From assembly GCF_900110535.1 (NCBI RefSeq), contig NZ_FOJA01000001.1:2019393-2083392 (forward strand): a stretch of DNA of 64,000 nucleotides, given 5' to 3'. This DNA is from Halobacterium jilantaiense (lineage in GTDB: Archaea > Halobacteriota > Halobacteria > Halobacteriales > Halobacteriaceae). Of the stretch, positions 1-8,670 are shown piece by piece. The stretch's first letter is position 1, and the number at the start of each line of letters is the position of its first letter. Under the pieces are notes generated by a model. That model was not told the DNA's origin. It saw only the letters and a list, made by a program, of their open reading frames with translations, and made no database searches. Made by a program: the position numbers and the translations under genes.

Positions 1-465
1 GAAGACGGTCGATGTCGGATAGTCCGGGCCGACCACGAGGACCTGGCTGCCCGGCTTCGCCACGCGCCGAATCTCCCGCAGGCCCTCGACGGGATGCGGC
101 CAGTACTCGATGGACCCCGACGACCACACGAGGTCGAAGCTGTCGTCCTTGAACGGCAGCCGCTCGGCGTCTCCGAAGTGGAAAGCGACGGGGTCGCGTT
201 TGCCGAGTTTCGCCCACGCTTTCTCCAGCTGGTGAGGGCTCTGGTCGAGCCCGTAGACGTGCTCGGTGTGCTGGAGTAGCCCCTCGGTCCCGAAGCCCGT
301 GCCGCAGCCCACGTCCAGCACGCGGTCGTCGGCGTCGATGTCCAGCATCGACAGCGCCTCGGCGCGCATCTCCTCGGTCCAGATGAACGTGTTGACGCGG
401 TCGTACACCTTCGAGAGGTACTTGTAGAACGTCCGGGCCCGCGACTTGTCTTCGAGGACTCCCAT
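1..465 (-). CDS. SAM-dependent methyltransferase, class I (C-terminus beyond window)
   Basis: The first 155 codons of a methyltransferase read leftward off the window edge, so its C-terminus is not visible. The SAM-binding motif I, LDVGCGTG, lies at about residues 50-57, and an acidic post-motif (FGDAERLPFKDDSFD) follows near residue 95. The N-terminus (GVLEDKSRARTFYKYLSKVY) resembles haloarchaeal methyltransferases of the UbiE/quinone-methylating type, but the substrate cannot be read from this. An in-frame ATG at 492 would add nine residues; the start at 465 fits the family better. The gene is divergent from the ATP synthase operon. Confidence 0.85.
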   Translation of the reverse strand, partial: MGVLEDKSRARTFYKYLSKVYDRVNTFIWTEEMRAEALSMLDIDADDRVLDVGCGTGFGTEGLLQHTEHVYGLDQSPHQLEKAWAKLGKRDPVAFHFGDAERLPFKDDSFDLVWSSGSIEYWPHPVEGLREIRRVAKPGSQVLVVGPDYPTSTVF

Positions 466-526
466 CGGCCGAATGTTGGCCTGAACACGCATAATAGCTT
501 CCGATGGCCCCGGAACTTCGCAACTA

Positions 527-536
527 CCATATAGCC
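527..536 (+). promoter_or_regulatory. Possible TATA element of the atp operon
   Basis: CCATATAGCC lies about 35 bases before the atpH ATG in the short divergent gap. It is the only AT-rich hexamer there. Assignment by position only. Confidence 0.35.
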
Positions 537-566
537 CGTAGGCTAACTCCCGGCTGGTTAGAGCGT

Positions 567-899
567 ATGCCAAGGCCAGAGGTTCTCGACGACATCAAAT
601 CGGCAGAGTCTGACGCCGACGACATCGTGGCCGAGGCGGAGGAGGACCGCGAGCAGCGGCTCTCCGAAGCCCGGTCGCGGGCCGATGAAATCCGCAGCGA
701 GGCGGAGCAGGAGGCCCGCGAACTGAGAGACGAACGACTCGAGACGGCTCGAGAAGACATCGAGGCCGAGCGCAGCGACCTCCTCGAGGACGGCGAGGCG
801 GAACGCGAGGAACTCGTCGCCGAAGCCGAAGCCAGCGAGGACGAGGCGGTCGAGTTCGCGCTCGAACGGTTCACGGAGGCGGTACATGCTCAGACCTGA
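567..899 (+). CDS. atpH: A-type ATP synthase subunit H
   Basis: First gene of the A1Ao ATP synthase operon. The 110-residue product is almost entirely a charged coiled coil rich in E, R, A and D, typical of subunit H, which pairs with subunit E to form a peripheral stalk on the cytoplasmic side. The ATG at 567 (MPRPEVLDDI) is chosen over an in-frame ATG at 504, because the extra residues are not coiled-coil-like and would run into the promoter. It overlaps the next gene by 14 bases, suggesting coupled translation. Subunit identity rests on position and composition, since coiled coils diverge quickly. Confidence 0.85.
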   Translation: MPRPEVLDDIKSAESDADDIVAEAEEDREQRLSEARSRADEIRSEAEQEARELRDERLETAREDIEAERSDLLEDGEAEREELVAEAEASEDEAVEFALERFTEAVHAQT

Positions 900-3084
900 G
901 CAGATGAGCAAGGTCTCGGTGGCGGGCTCCCAGCGCGTGCTGGGCGATGTCATCGAGGCCATCCACGACCTCGACCTCGTCCACCTCTCGGACTACGACG
1001 GCGGCATCGAGGGGTTCGACAACGGCGACCCCCTCGAGGGTGCCGACGAGGCCGCGGAGAAACTCGTCACCGTCCGCTCCCTGAAATCCATCCTCGAAGT
1101 CTCCGGAGACGACGCGGGCCCGACCCGCATCGTCACCGACGAGGCACTCGAGGAGGAACTCGAGGAGATTCGCGTCGAGGCGAACGAACTCGACGACCGG
1201 CGGGGCGACCTCGAAGACGAGCTCCGCGACGTCGAGGAGCGCATCGACGAGGTCGAGCCGTTCGCGGACCTCGGCGTCGACCTCGACCTGCTGCAGGGCT
1301 ACGAGACCCTTCAGGTCGCCGTCGGAACGGGTAACGGAGACAGCGTTCGCGCCGCTCTCGCGGAGTCCGAACGCGTCGACGCGTTCGAGGTCTTCGCGGG
1401 CGACGACACGCTCGCCGCCTTCGTCTACCCCGATGGCGACGACGACACGGCGCTCGACGACGCGCTCGTCGGCGTCGACTTCACGCGCATCGAAGTGCCC
1501 GAGGACGCCGAGGCGAGTCCGGGCGAGTACGTCGCGAAGCTCCGAGACGAACGGAACACCATCGAGACGAAACTCGACCGCGTCGAAGCCGAGCTCGCGG
1601 AGTTCCGTCAGGAGCACGCGGGCTTCCTGCTCGCTGCCGAGGAGAAACTCGCCATCGACGTCCAGAAGGCCGAGGTGCCGCTGCAGTTCGCCAGCACCGA
1701 GCGCGCGTTCGTCGCCGAGGGCTGGATTCCGTCCGACGAGTACGACGCGTTCGACGAGTCGGTGCGGGCGGCCGTCGGCGAGCACGCCGCGGTCGAGGAA
1801 CTGGAGCGAGCGGACTACGAGCCCGCGGGCCACGGCCAGCACGCGCCGGCCGAGGACCACGACGCCGAGGCCGCCACCGACGGCGGCACGAGCGCCGAGT
1901 TCGACGAGAGCGACAGTCCGCCCGTCGTTCAGGACAACCCCGGCCCGGTGACGCCGTTCGAGTCGCTCACCGAGGTCATCAACCGGCCGAAGTACACGGA
2001 GCTCGACCCGACGGTCATCCTGTTCCTGACGTTCCCGGCGTTCTACGGGTTCATGATCGGGGACCTCGGGTACGGTATCCTGTACACGGCAATCGGCTTC
2101 TGGCTGTACCGCAGCTTCGACAGCGAGATGATCACGAAGCTCGGCGGCGTCGCGATGTGGGCCGGCGGCTTCACGGCGCTGTTCGGCGTGCTGTACGGCG
2201 AGATATTCGGACTCCATCTGGTCACGGAGTACCTCTGGCACGGTGCGCTCGGACTGGCCGACGCGCCCCTGAAGAAGGGGCTGCACGTCGGCGCGTTCGC
2301 CGAACTCTGGCTCGCGGCGAGTCTCGTGTTCGGTATCGTGCACCTCGCCATCGGGTACGTGTTCGGGCTCGTCAACGAGTCCCGCTCGCACGGCGTGAAG
2401 ACCGCCATCACCGAGAGCGGCGGCCAGATGCTGCTGATGCTGGGTGTCGGTACCTGGCTGTTCAGCACGCACATGCAGTCCGGTGGCGGCCCGCGCCCCG
2501 AACTGCTGTACCGCGTCGTCGACCTCGTGCCCGGCATCGCCGGCGGGCTGCCGCCGATTGTCGGCAAGGTCGCTCTGGTCGCGGCGCTCGCTGGACTGGT
2601 GCTGGTCACCATCGGCGAGGGCGCAGCCGGGTTCCTCGAGAGCCCGACCTACGCGCTCGTCAACACCGTCTCCTACACGCGTATCGCCGCGGTCCTGCTC
2701 GCGAAGGCGGGGATGGCGTACGTCGTGAACCTCCTCGTGTTCGGTGCGTACGAGACGCACCTGGAGAACCCCGAGACTATCGACTACATGTTCGGGCTGT
2801 TCACCACCACAATCGAACACGAGACGCACTTCATGGTATTCAGTGGCGCACACGGACACGAGCCGCTGTTCCCCGGCCTGATTCACATGGGCTGGGGCGG
2901 CGTCCTCGCCGGTGTCGTCGTGCTGGTCCTCGGGCACCTTCTGGTGCTGGCGCTCGGGGTCACATCGGCCGGCTTACAGACGCTACGCCTCGAATACGTG
3001 GAGTTCTTTAACAAGTTTTATGAAGGCGGTGGCGAGAAGTACAACCCGTTCGGTTACACACGCAACTACACCACTGAGGACTAA
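886..3084 (+). CDS. atpI: A-type ATP synthase subunit I (stator / a subunit)
   Basis: The 732-residue membrane subunit forms the proton half-channels against the c ring. The first 370 or so residues are soluble, acidic and partly coiled coil (the arm that holds the E/H stalks). A long membrane domain starting near TELDPTVILFLTFPAFYGFM carries the usual 7-8 hydrophobic helices, with the conserved segment GYGILYTAIGFW. The acidic linker (residues 310-345) is a haloarchaeal trait. Start MLRPEQMSKV lies inside the end of atpH; the internal ATG at 904 (MSKVSV) is an alternative start. Confidence 0.93.
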   Translation: MLRPEQMSKVSVAGSQRVLGDVIEAIHDLDLVHLSDYDGGIEGFDNGDPLEGADEAAEKLVTVRSLKSILEVSGDDAGPTRIVTDEALEEELEEIRVEANELDDRRGDLEDELRDVEERIDEVEPFADLGVDLDLLQGYETLQVAVGTGNGDSVRAALAESERVDAFEVFAGDDTLAAFVYPDGDDDTALDDALVGVDFTRIEVPEDAEASPGEYVAKLRDERNTIETKLDRVEAELAEFRQEHAGFLLAAEEKLAIDVQKAEVPLQFASTERAFVAEGWIPSDEYDAFDESVRAAVGEHAAVEELERADYEPAGHGQHAPAEDHDAEAATDGGTSAEFDESDSPPVVQDNPGPVTPFESLTEVINRPKYTELDPTVILFLTFPAFYGFMIGDLGYGILYTAIGFWLYRSFDSEMITKLGGVAMWAGGFTALFGVLYGEIFGLHLVTEYLWHGALGLADAPLKKGLHVGAFAELWLAASLVFGIVHLAIGYVFGLVNESRSHGVKTAITESGGQMLLMLGVGTWLFSTHMQSGGGPRPELLYRVVDLVPGIAGGLPPIVGKVALVAALAGLVLVTIGEGAAGFLESPTYALVNTVSYTRIAAVLLAKAGMAYVVNLLVFGAYETHLENPETIDYMFGLFTTTIEHETHFMVFSGAHGHEPLFPGLIHMGWGGVLAGVVVLVLGHLLVLALGVTSAGLQTLRLEYVEFFNKFYEGGGEKYNPFGYTRNYTTED

Positions 3085-3096
3085 GTAAAATTAAAA
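3085..3096 (+). promoter_or_regulatory. AU-rich leader before the c-subunit gene
   Basis: The 12 bases between atpI and atpK (GTAAAATTAAAA) contain a single G and no C, in an otherwise very GC-rich operon. The c subunit is needed in many copies per complex, so an unstructured, AU-rich initiation region is a plausible way to raise its translation. An internal promoter is the alternative. Confidence 0.4.
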
Positions 3097-3357
3097 ATGT
3101 TCGAAACTTTGTCGACGATCCTGACCCAGACCGGAGGTAACATGCCCGCAATCACGCCGAAGTCCGCGGCCGCTCTCGCAGTGGGCCTCGCCGCGCTCGC
3201 CGCCGGGTACGCGGAGCGAGGTATCGGTTCCGCCGCAGTCGGCGCAATCGCCGAGGACCAGGACCTCTTCGGTACGGGCCTCATCCTGACGGTCCTCCCG
3301 GAGACGCTCGTCATCCTCGCGCTGGTCGTCGTCTTCGTCGTCCCGACCCCGTTCTAA
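3097..3357 (+). CDS. atpK: A-type ATP synthase subunit K (c-ring proteolipid)
   Basis: The 86-residue two-helix hairpin forms the rotating c ring. Helix 1 is the Ala/Gly-rich AAALAVGLAALAAGYAERGIG. Helix 2 holds the proton-carrying glutamate in LTVLPETLVILALV near residue 73. The length is that of a single hairpin, not a fused multi-hairpin form. The start is the ATG at 3097, giving a short N-terminal extension as in other haloarchaea. A second ATG at 3142 is preceded by GGAGGT only three bases away and is less likely. Confidence 0.93.
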   Translation: MFETLSTILTQTGGNMPAITPKSAAALAVGLAALAAGYAERGIGSAAVGAIAEDQDLFGTGLILTVLPETLVILALVVVFVVPTPF

Positions 3358-3378
3358 CCACCCCCGCAGTCTCCACTT

Positions 3379-3963
3379 ATGAGTCTGGAAACAGTAGTTG
3401 AGGATATCCGAGACGAGGCCCGCGAGCGCGCGAAGGAGATTCGTGCAGACGCCGAAGAGCGCGCCGACGACATCGTGGCAGAGGCGGAAGCCGACGCCGA
3501 CGAGATCGTCGCCGAAGCCGAGGCTGACGTCGAGGCCGAGATCGAGCAGGAGCGCGAGCAGAAGCTCTCCAGCGCGAAACTCGAGGCCAAGCAGATGCGC
3601 CTCGAAGCGCGCCGAGACGCGCTCCAGTCGGTCCGGTCGACCGTCGAAGACCGCATCGCGGCCATCGACGGCGACGAGCGCGAGGAGCTCACCCGCGAGC
3701 TGCTCGACGCCGCCAGCACGGAGTTCGGCGACGAGGACGTCCGCGTGTTCGGTCGCGCGGACGACGAGGCTCTCCTCTCCGACATCCTCGACGACTACGA
3801 CGGCTACGAGTACGCCGGCGAGTACGACTGTCTCGGCGGCGTGGTCGTAGAGAGTGACGCGTCCCGGGTCCGGGTGAACAACACGTTCGACTCGGTCCTC
3901 GAGGACGTCTGGGAGAACAACCTGAAAGCAATCAGCGCCCGCCTGTTCGACGAGGAGCAATGA
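3379..3963 (+). CDS. atpE: A-type ATP synthase subunit E (peripheral stalk)
   Basis: The 194-residue protein has an N-terminal coiled coil with repeated EAEAD(A/V) blocks, followed by a globular C-terminal domain ending VNNTFDSVLEDVWENNLKAIS. That is the E-subunit fold that caps the A3B3 head. It overlaps atpC by four bases. The name follows the archaeal atpHIKECFAB order; it is not the bacterial c subunit that shares the symbol atpE. Confidence 0.92.
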   Translation: MSLETVVEDIRDEARERAKEIRADAEERADDIVAEAEADADEIVAEAEADVEAEIEQEREQKLSSAKLEAKQMRLEARRDALQSVRSTVEDRIAAIDGDEREELTRELLDAASTEFGDEDVRVFGRADDEALLSDILDDYDGYEYAGEYDCLGGVVVESDASRVRVNNTFDSVLEDVWENNLKAISARLFDEEQ

Positions 3964-5012
3964 GCGCGTCCGGACCGGCCAACTACGAGTACGTGGTCGC
4001 CCGGGTCCGCCACCGCCGAGCCAGCCTGTTCGGCGACGACGAGTACCGGAAGCTCCTGCGCATGGGCACCGGCGAAATTGCGCGGTTCATGGAGGACACC
4101 GCGTACGAGGAGTCCGTGAACCGCCTCGGTTCCCGGTACAGCGGCGTCGACCTCGTGGAGTACGCGCTCAACGACACGCTGGCGCTCGAGTTCGACTCGC
4201 TGCTCCGCTGGAGCGACGGCCGGCTGTACGAGCAGGTCGTGAAGTACCTCCGGAAGTTCGACGCGTGGAACGTGAAGACGGTGTTCCGCGGGCTGTACTC
4301 CGATTCGAGCCCCGAGGAGATCCGTACTGACTTCGTCGACGCCGGCGAGTTCAGCGACGACCTCCTCGACCGTCTGGTCGCCGCCGACTCCATCGAGACG
4401 GTCGTCGAGACCCTCGACGGGACGCTGTTCGAGCCGTACCTCGAGTCCGCGTTCGCGGACTACGAGGAGACCGGGACGCTCGTCCCGCTGGAGAACGCCG
4501 TCGACCGCGCGTACTACGAGAACCTCGTGCCCAAGCGGGTCACGAATCAGGACAGTCCGCAGGCGCTGTACGCGGAGTTCCTGACCGCCGAGATCGACTT
4601 CCGGAACGTTCGGAACGCGCTGCGGCTGGCGCGCTCGGGGGCGTCCGTCGACCCCGAGGAGTACTTCATCGAGGGCGGGACGCTGTTCGACGCGTCCGAA
4701 CTCGGCGCGCTCGTCGAGCGGAAGTCCGACCTCGTCGACCGCGTCCGGGACAGCCGGTACGGCGACGAGCTCTCGGCCGCGCTCACCGACCTCGAGGAGG
4801 CAGACAGCCTCATCGGGTTCGAGCACGCGCTCGACCGCGCGCTCTTGGAGTACTCGGACCACCTCTCGTACGTCTACCCGCTGTCGGTCTGTCCGGTACT
4901 GGCGTACGTGCTCGCGAAGGAACGGGAAGTAGACAACATTCGCGCCATCGCTCGCGGTCGGGAGGCCGGCCTGAGCGAGGACGAGATTCAGGAGGAGCTG
5001 GTCATCCTATGA
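3960..5012 (+). CDS. atpC: A-type ATP synthase subunit C (central stalk-ring connector)
   Basis: The 350-residue soluble subunit is homologous to V-ATPase subunit d. It is shaped as three helical repeats that dock the central stalk D/F onto the c ring. The segment NYEYVVARVRHRRASLF at the start and the repeated RN(V/A)R helices are typical. Four-base overlaps at both ends (with atpE and atpF) tie it into the operon. Confidence 0.92.
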   Translation: MSASGPANYEYVVARVRHRRASLFGDDEYRKLLRMGTGEIARFMEDTAYEESVNRLGSRYSGVDLVEYALNDTLALEFDSLLRWSDGRLYEQVVKYLRKFDAWNVKTVFRGLYSDSSPEEIRTDFVDAGEFSDDLLDRLVAADSIETVVETLDGTLFEPYLESAFADYEETGTLVPLENAVDRAYYENLVPKRVTNQDSPQALYAEFLTAEIDFRNVRNALRLARSGASVDPEEYFIEGGTLFDASELGALVERKSDLVDRVRDSRYGDELSAALTDLEEADSLIGFEHALDRALLEYSDHLSYVYPLSVCPVLAYVLAKEREVDNIRAIARGREAGLSEDEIQEELVIL

Positions 5013-5347
5013 GCCAGGAGATCGCCGTGGTCGGCAGCCCGGAGTTCACCACCGGGTTCCGACTGGCGGGCGTTCGGAAGTTCGAGAACGTCCCGCAGGA
5101 CGAGAAAGACGAACAGCTGGACGGTGCCGTGGAGGCGGTTCTCGAGGACGACGACGTCGGCATCGCCGTGATGCACGACGACGACCTCGACCACCTCTCG
5201 CGGACCGTCCGGCAGTCCGTCGAGACCAGCGTGGAACCGACGTTCGTGACCATCGGCGGCGGAGCCGCCGGCGGCAGCGGACTTCGAGACCAGATCAAGC
5301 GCGCCATCGGGATCGACCTGATGGGCGACGAGGAGGAAGGTGAGTAA
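5009..5347 (+). CDS. atpF: A-type ATP synthase subunit F (central stalk)
   Basis: The 112-residue protein has the CheY-like alpha/beta fold of subunit F: IAVVGSPEFTTGFRLAG at the N-terminus and DDDVGIAVMHDDDL in the middle. It binds subunit D to form the rotor shaft. The C-terminal tail is acidic. It overlaps atpC by four bases, with atpA six bases downstream. Confidence 0.92.
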   Translation: MSQEIAVVGSPEFTTGFRLAGVRKFENVPQDEKDEQLDGAVEAVLEDDDVGIAVMHDDDLDHLSRTVRQSVETSVEPTFVTIGGGAAGGSGLRDQIKRAIGIDLMGDEEEGE

Positions 5348-5353
5348 CTTCGA

Positions 5354-7111
5354 ATGAGTCAAGCAGAGACAATCACCGACACCGGCGAGATCGAGAGCGT
5401 GAGCGGTCCGGTCGTGACCGCCACGGACCTCGACGCCCAGATGAACGACGTCGTCTACGTGGGCGACGAGGGTCTGATGGGCGAGGTCATCGAGATAGAG
5501 GGCGACGTAACCACCATCCAGGTGTACGAGGAGACGTCCGGCATCGGGCCGGGCGAGCCCGTCGAGAACACGGGCGAGCCGCTCACCGTGGACCTGGGTC
5601 CGGGCATGCTGGACTCCATCTACGACGGCGTCCAGCGCCCGCTGGACGTCCTCGAAGACGAGATGGGGGCGTTCCTCGACCGCGGCGTCGACGCGCCCGG
5701 CATCGACCTGGAGAAGGAGTGGGACTTCGAGCCCGCCGTCGAGGAGGGCGACGAGGTCGAGGCCGGCGACGTCGTCGGCAGCGTCGACGAGACCGTCAGC
5801 ATCGAGCACAAGGTCCTCGTCCCGCCCCGAAGCGAGGGCGGCGAGGTCGTGAGCGTCGAGTCCGGGTCGTTCACCGTCGAGGAGACGGTCGTCGAGCTGG
5901 ACACCGGCGAGGAGATCGCGATGCACCAGGAGTGGCCGGTGCGCCGCCAGCGGCCGACCGTCGAGAAGCAGACGCCGACGGAGCCGCTGGTGTCCGGCCA
6001 GCGCATCCTCGACGGCCTGTTCCCGCTCGCGAAGGGCGGGACGGCCGCGATTCCGGGGCCGTTCGGCTCCGGGAAGACGGTCACCCAGCAGTCCCTGGCA
6101 AAGTTCGCGGACGCGGACATCGTCGTCTACATCGGCTGCGGTGAGCGCGGCAACGAGATGACCGAGGTCATCGAGGACTTCCCGGAGCTGCCCGACCCGC
6201 AGACCGGGAACCCGCTGATGGCTCGGACGTGTCTCATTGCGAACACGTCCAACATGCCGGTCGCGGCCCGCGAGTCCTGCATCTACACGGGTATCACCAT
6301 CGGCGAGTACTACCGCGACATGGGGTACGACGTGGCCCTGATGGCCGACTCCACCTCGCGGTGGGCCGAGGCGATGCGCGAGATCTCCTCCCGGCTCGAA
6401 GAGATGCCCGGCGAGGAGGGCTACCCGGCCTACCTGGCCGCGCGGCTCTCGCAGTTCTACGAGCGCGCCGGCTACTTCGAGAACCAGAACGGCACCGAGG
6501 GCTCCATCTCCGTCATCGGCGCGGTCAGCCCGCCGGGCGGTGACTTCTCCGAGCCCGTCACCCAGAACACGCTGCGTATCGTGAAGACGTTCTGGGCGCT
6601 GGACTCCGACCTGGCAGAGCGCCGGCACTTCCCGGCGATCAACTGGGACGAGTCCTACAGCCTGTACAAGGACCAGCTCGACCCGCACTTCGAGGAGAAC
6701 GTCGTCAGCGACTGGTCGGAGCAGCGCCAGTGGGCCGTCGACATCCTCGACGAGGAGTCCGAACTGGAGGAGATCGTGCAGCTCGTCGGCAAGGACGCGC
6801 TGCCGGAAGACCAGCAGCTCACCCTCGAGGTCGCACGCTACATCCGCGAGGCGTGGCTCCAGCAGAACGCGCTCCACGACGTGGACCGCTACTGCCCGCC
6901 GGAGAAGACGTACGCCATCCTCTCGGGTATCAAGTCGTTCCACGACGAGGCCTTCGAGGCGCTGGAGGCCGGCGTCCCGGTCGACGAGATTACGGCCATC
7001 GACGCCGCGCCCCGCCTGAACCGCCTCGGCACGACGCCCGACGACGAGTACGAGGCGGAGGTCGAGGAGATCGAACAGCAGATTAGCGAACAGCTCCGGG
7101 AGCTCTACTGA
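5354..7111 (+). CDS. atpA: A-type ATP synthase catalytic subunit A
   Basis: The 585-residue catalytic subunit of the A1 head. The P-loop GPFGSGKT lies near residue 235, and the Walker B/arginine region [16 protein letters not shown] near residue 330. The non-homologous insertion peculiar to A/V-type A subunits (about residues 110-200) is present. There is no intein: the P-loop region reads straight through. It is separated from atpB by two bases. Confidence 0.97.
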   Translation: MSQAETITDTGEIESVSGPVVTATDLDAQMNDVVYVGDEGLMGEVIEIEGDVTTIQVYEETSGIGPGEPVENTGEPLTVDLGPGMLDSIYDGVQRPLDVLEDEMGAFLDRGVDAPGIDLEKEWDFEPAVEEGDEVEAGDVVGSVDETVSIEHKVLVPPRSEGGEVVSVESGSFTVEETVVELDTGEEIAMHQEWPVRRQRPTVEKQTPTEPLVSGQRILDGLFPLAKGGTAAIPGPFGSGKTVTQQSLAKFADADIVVYIGCGERGNEMTEVIEDFPELPDPQTGNPLMARTCLIANTSNMPVAARESCIYTGITIGEYYRDMGYDVALMADSTSRWAEAMREISSRLEEMPGEEGYPAYLAARLSQFYERAGYFENQNGTEGSISVIGAVSPPGGDFSEPVTQNTLRIVKTFWALDSDLAERRHFPAINWDESYSLYKDQLDPHFEENVVSDWSEQRQWAVDILDEESELEEIVQLVGKDALPEDQQLTLEVARYIREAWLQQNALHDVDRYCPPEKTYAILSGIKSFHDEAFEALEAGVPVDEITAIDAAPRLNRLGTTPDDEYEAEVEEIEQQISEQLRELY

Positions 7112-7113
7112 CA

Positions 7114-8526
7114 ATGAAAGAGTACCAGACGATCACCGAAGTCAGCGGCCCGCTGGTGTACGTCGAGACCGACGAGCCAATCGGGTACGACGAGATCGTC
7201 GAGATCGAGACGCCGGACGGCGAAGTCAAGCGCGGACAGGTGCTGGAGTCCAGTCAGGGCTTCGTCGCCATCCAGGTCTTCGAGGGCACCGAGGGCATCG
7301 GGCAGGACGCCTCGGTGCGGTTCCTCGGCGAGACCCTGAAGATGCCCGTGACCGAGGACCTCCTCGGGCGCGTGCTGGACGGGTCCGGCAACCCCATCGA
7401 CGGCGGTCCCGACATCGTCCCCGACGAGCGACTCGACATCGTCGGCGAAGCAATCAACCCGCACGCTCGCGAGTACCCCGAGGAGTTCATCCAGACCGGC
7501 GTGTCCGCCATCGACGGCATGAACACGCTGGTCCGCGGGCAGAAACTCCCCATCTTCTCCGGGTCCGGGCTGCCGCACAGCGACCTCGCGCTCCAGATTG
7601 CGCGACAGGCGTCCGTGCCGGAGGAGGAAGAAGAGGGCGGCGAGGGCAGTGAGTTCGCCGTCGTCTTCGGCGCGATGGGTATCACGGCGGAGGAAGCCAA
7701 CGAGTTCATGGAGGACTTCGAGCGCACCGGTGCGCTGGAGCGCTCCGTGGTCTTCATGAACCTCGCTGACGACCCGGCCGTCGAGCGGACGGTCACGCCG
7801 CGGATGGCGCTGACCACGGCGGAGTACCTCGCGTTCGAGAAGGACTACCACGTCCTCGTCATCCTGACGGACATGACGAACTACTGCGAGGCGCTCCGCG
7901 AGATCGGCGCGGCGCGCGAGGAGGTGCCGGGTCGACGTGGCTACCCCGGCTACATGTACACGGACCTGGCGCAGCTCTACGAGCGCGCCGGCCGCATCGA
8001 GGGCGAGGAGGGGTCTGTCACCCAGATTCCCATCCTCACGATGCCGGGTGACGACGACACGCACCCGATTCCGGACCTCACCGGGTACATCACCGAGGGT
8101 CAGATTATGATGAACCGCGACCTGAACAGCCAGGGCGTGACGCCGCCCGTGAACGTCCTGCCGAGCCTCTCCCGCCTGATGGACGACGGTATCGGCGAGG
8201 GGCTGACGCGGGACGACCACGGCGACGTCTCCGACCAGCTGTACGCGGCGTACGCGGAGGGCGAGGAGCTCCGCGACCTCGTGAACATCGTCGGCCGCGA
8301 GGCCCTGAGCGAGCGGGACAACCGCTACCTGGACTTCGCGGATCGCTTCGAGGCGGAGTTCGTCGACCAGGGCTTCAAGACGAGCCGCGACATCGAGGAG
8401 ACGCTGGACCTCGGCTGGGAGCTGCTGTCGATGTTCCCGAAGGCCGAGCTGAACCGCGTCGACGAGGACCTCATCGACGAGTACTACGTCGAGGACGAGA
8501 CCGAGGAAGCCGCGACCGCCGACTGA
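7114..8526 (+). CDS. atpB: A-type ATP synthase regulatory subunit B
   Basis: The 470-residue non-catalytic nucleotide-binding subunit. At the place of the P-loop it has [19 protein letters not shown], which lacks the GKT triad, as expected for B. It contributes SRLMDDGIG and the arginine-rich interface. It is the last gene of this block, because atpD, normally next, lies 4.6 kb downstream. The 3' end is followed by pyrimidine-rich TTCTCTCAGTTCTCTCTTTC (8539-8558), which could act as a T-rich terminator. Confidence 0.96.
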   Translation: MKEYQTITEVSGPLVYVETDEPIGYDEIVEIETPDGEVKRGQVLESSQGFVAIQVFEGTEGIGQDASVRFLGETLKMPVTEDLLGRVLDGSGNPIDGGPDIVPDERLDIVGEAINPHAREYPEEFIQTGVSAIDGMNTLVRGQKLPIFSGSGLPHSDLALQIARQASVPEEEEEGGEGSEFAVVFGAMGITAEEANEFMEDFERTGALERSVVFMNLADDPAVERTVTPRMALTTAEYLAFEKDYHVLVILTDMTNYCEALREIGAAREEVPGRRGYPGYMYTDLAQLYERAGRIEGEEGSVTQIPILTMPGDDDTHPIPDLTGYITEGQIMMNRDLNSQGVTPPVNVLPSLSRLMDDGIGEGLTRDDHGDVSDQLYAAYAEGEELRDLVNIVGREALSERDNRYLDFADRFEAEFVDQGFKTSRDIEETLDLGWELLSMFPKAELNRVDEDLIDEYYVEDETEEAATAD

Positions 8527-8670
8527 CTGCGGCACCCGACGTTCTCTCAGTTCTCTCTTTCGGTCCGCCGCGGAGCGACGCGTCGGCCAAACGCACTTGT
8601 CGCTTCGCTTCTAACGTGAGTCAGTGACACGCACGGCTGTGGGTCGTCGAGCGCGGTTCCGGGTGGTGGC

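Noticed and set aside
871-2937. A long open frame antisense to atpI
   Set aside because: GC-rich haloarchaeal genes commonly leave long open antisense frames; it is rich in Arg/Val/Asp without domains, while the plus strand encodes a clear subunit I.
7560-7600. Broken P-loop in atpB as a mutation
   Set aside because: The lack of GKT is normal for the non-catalytic B subunit of A-type synthases.
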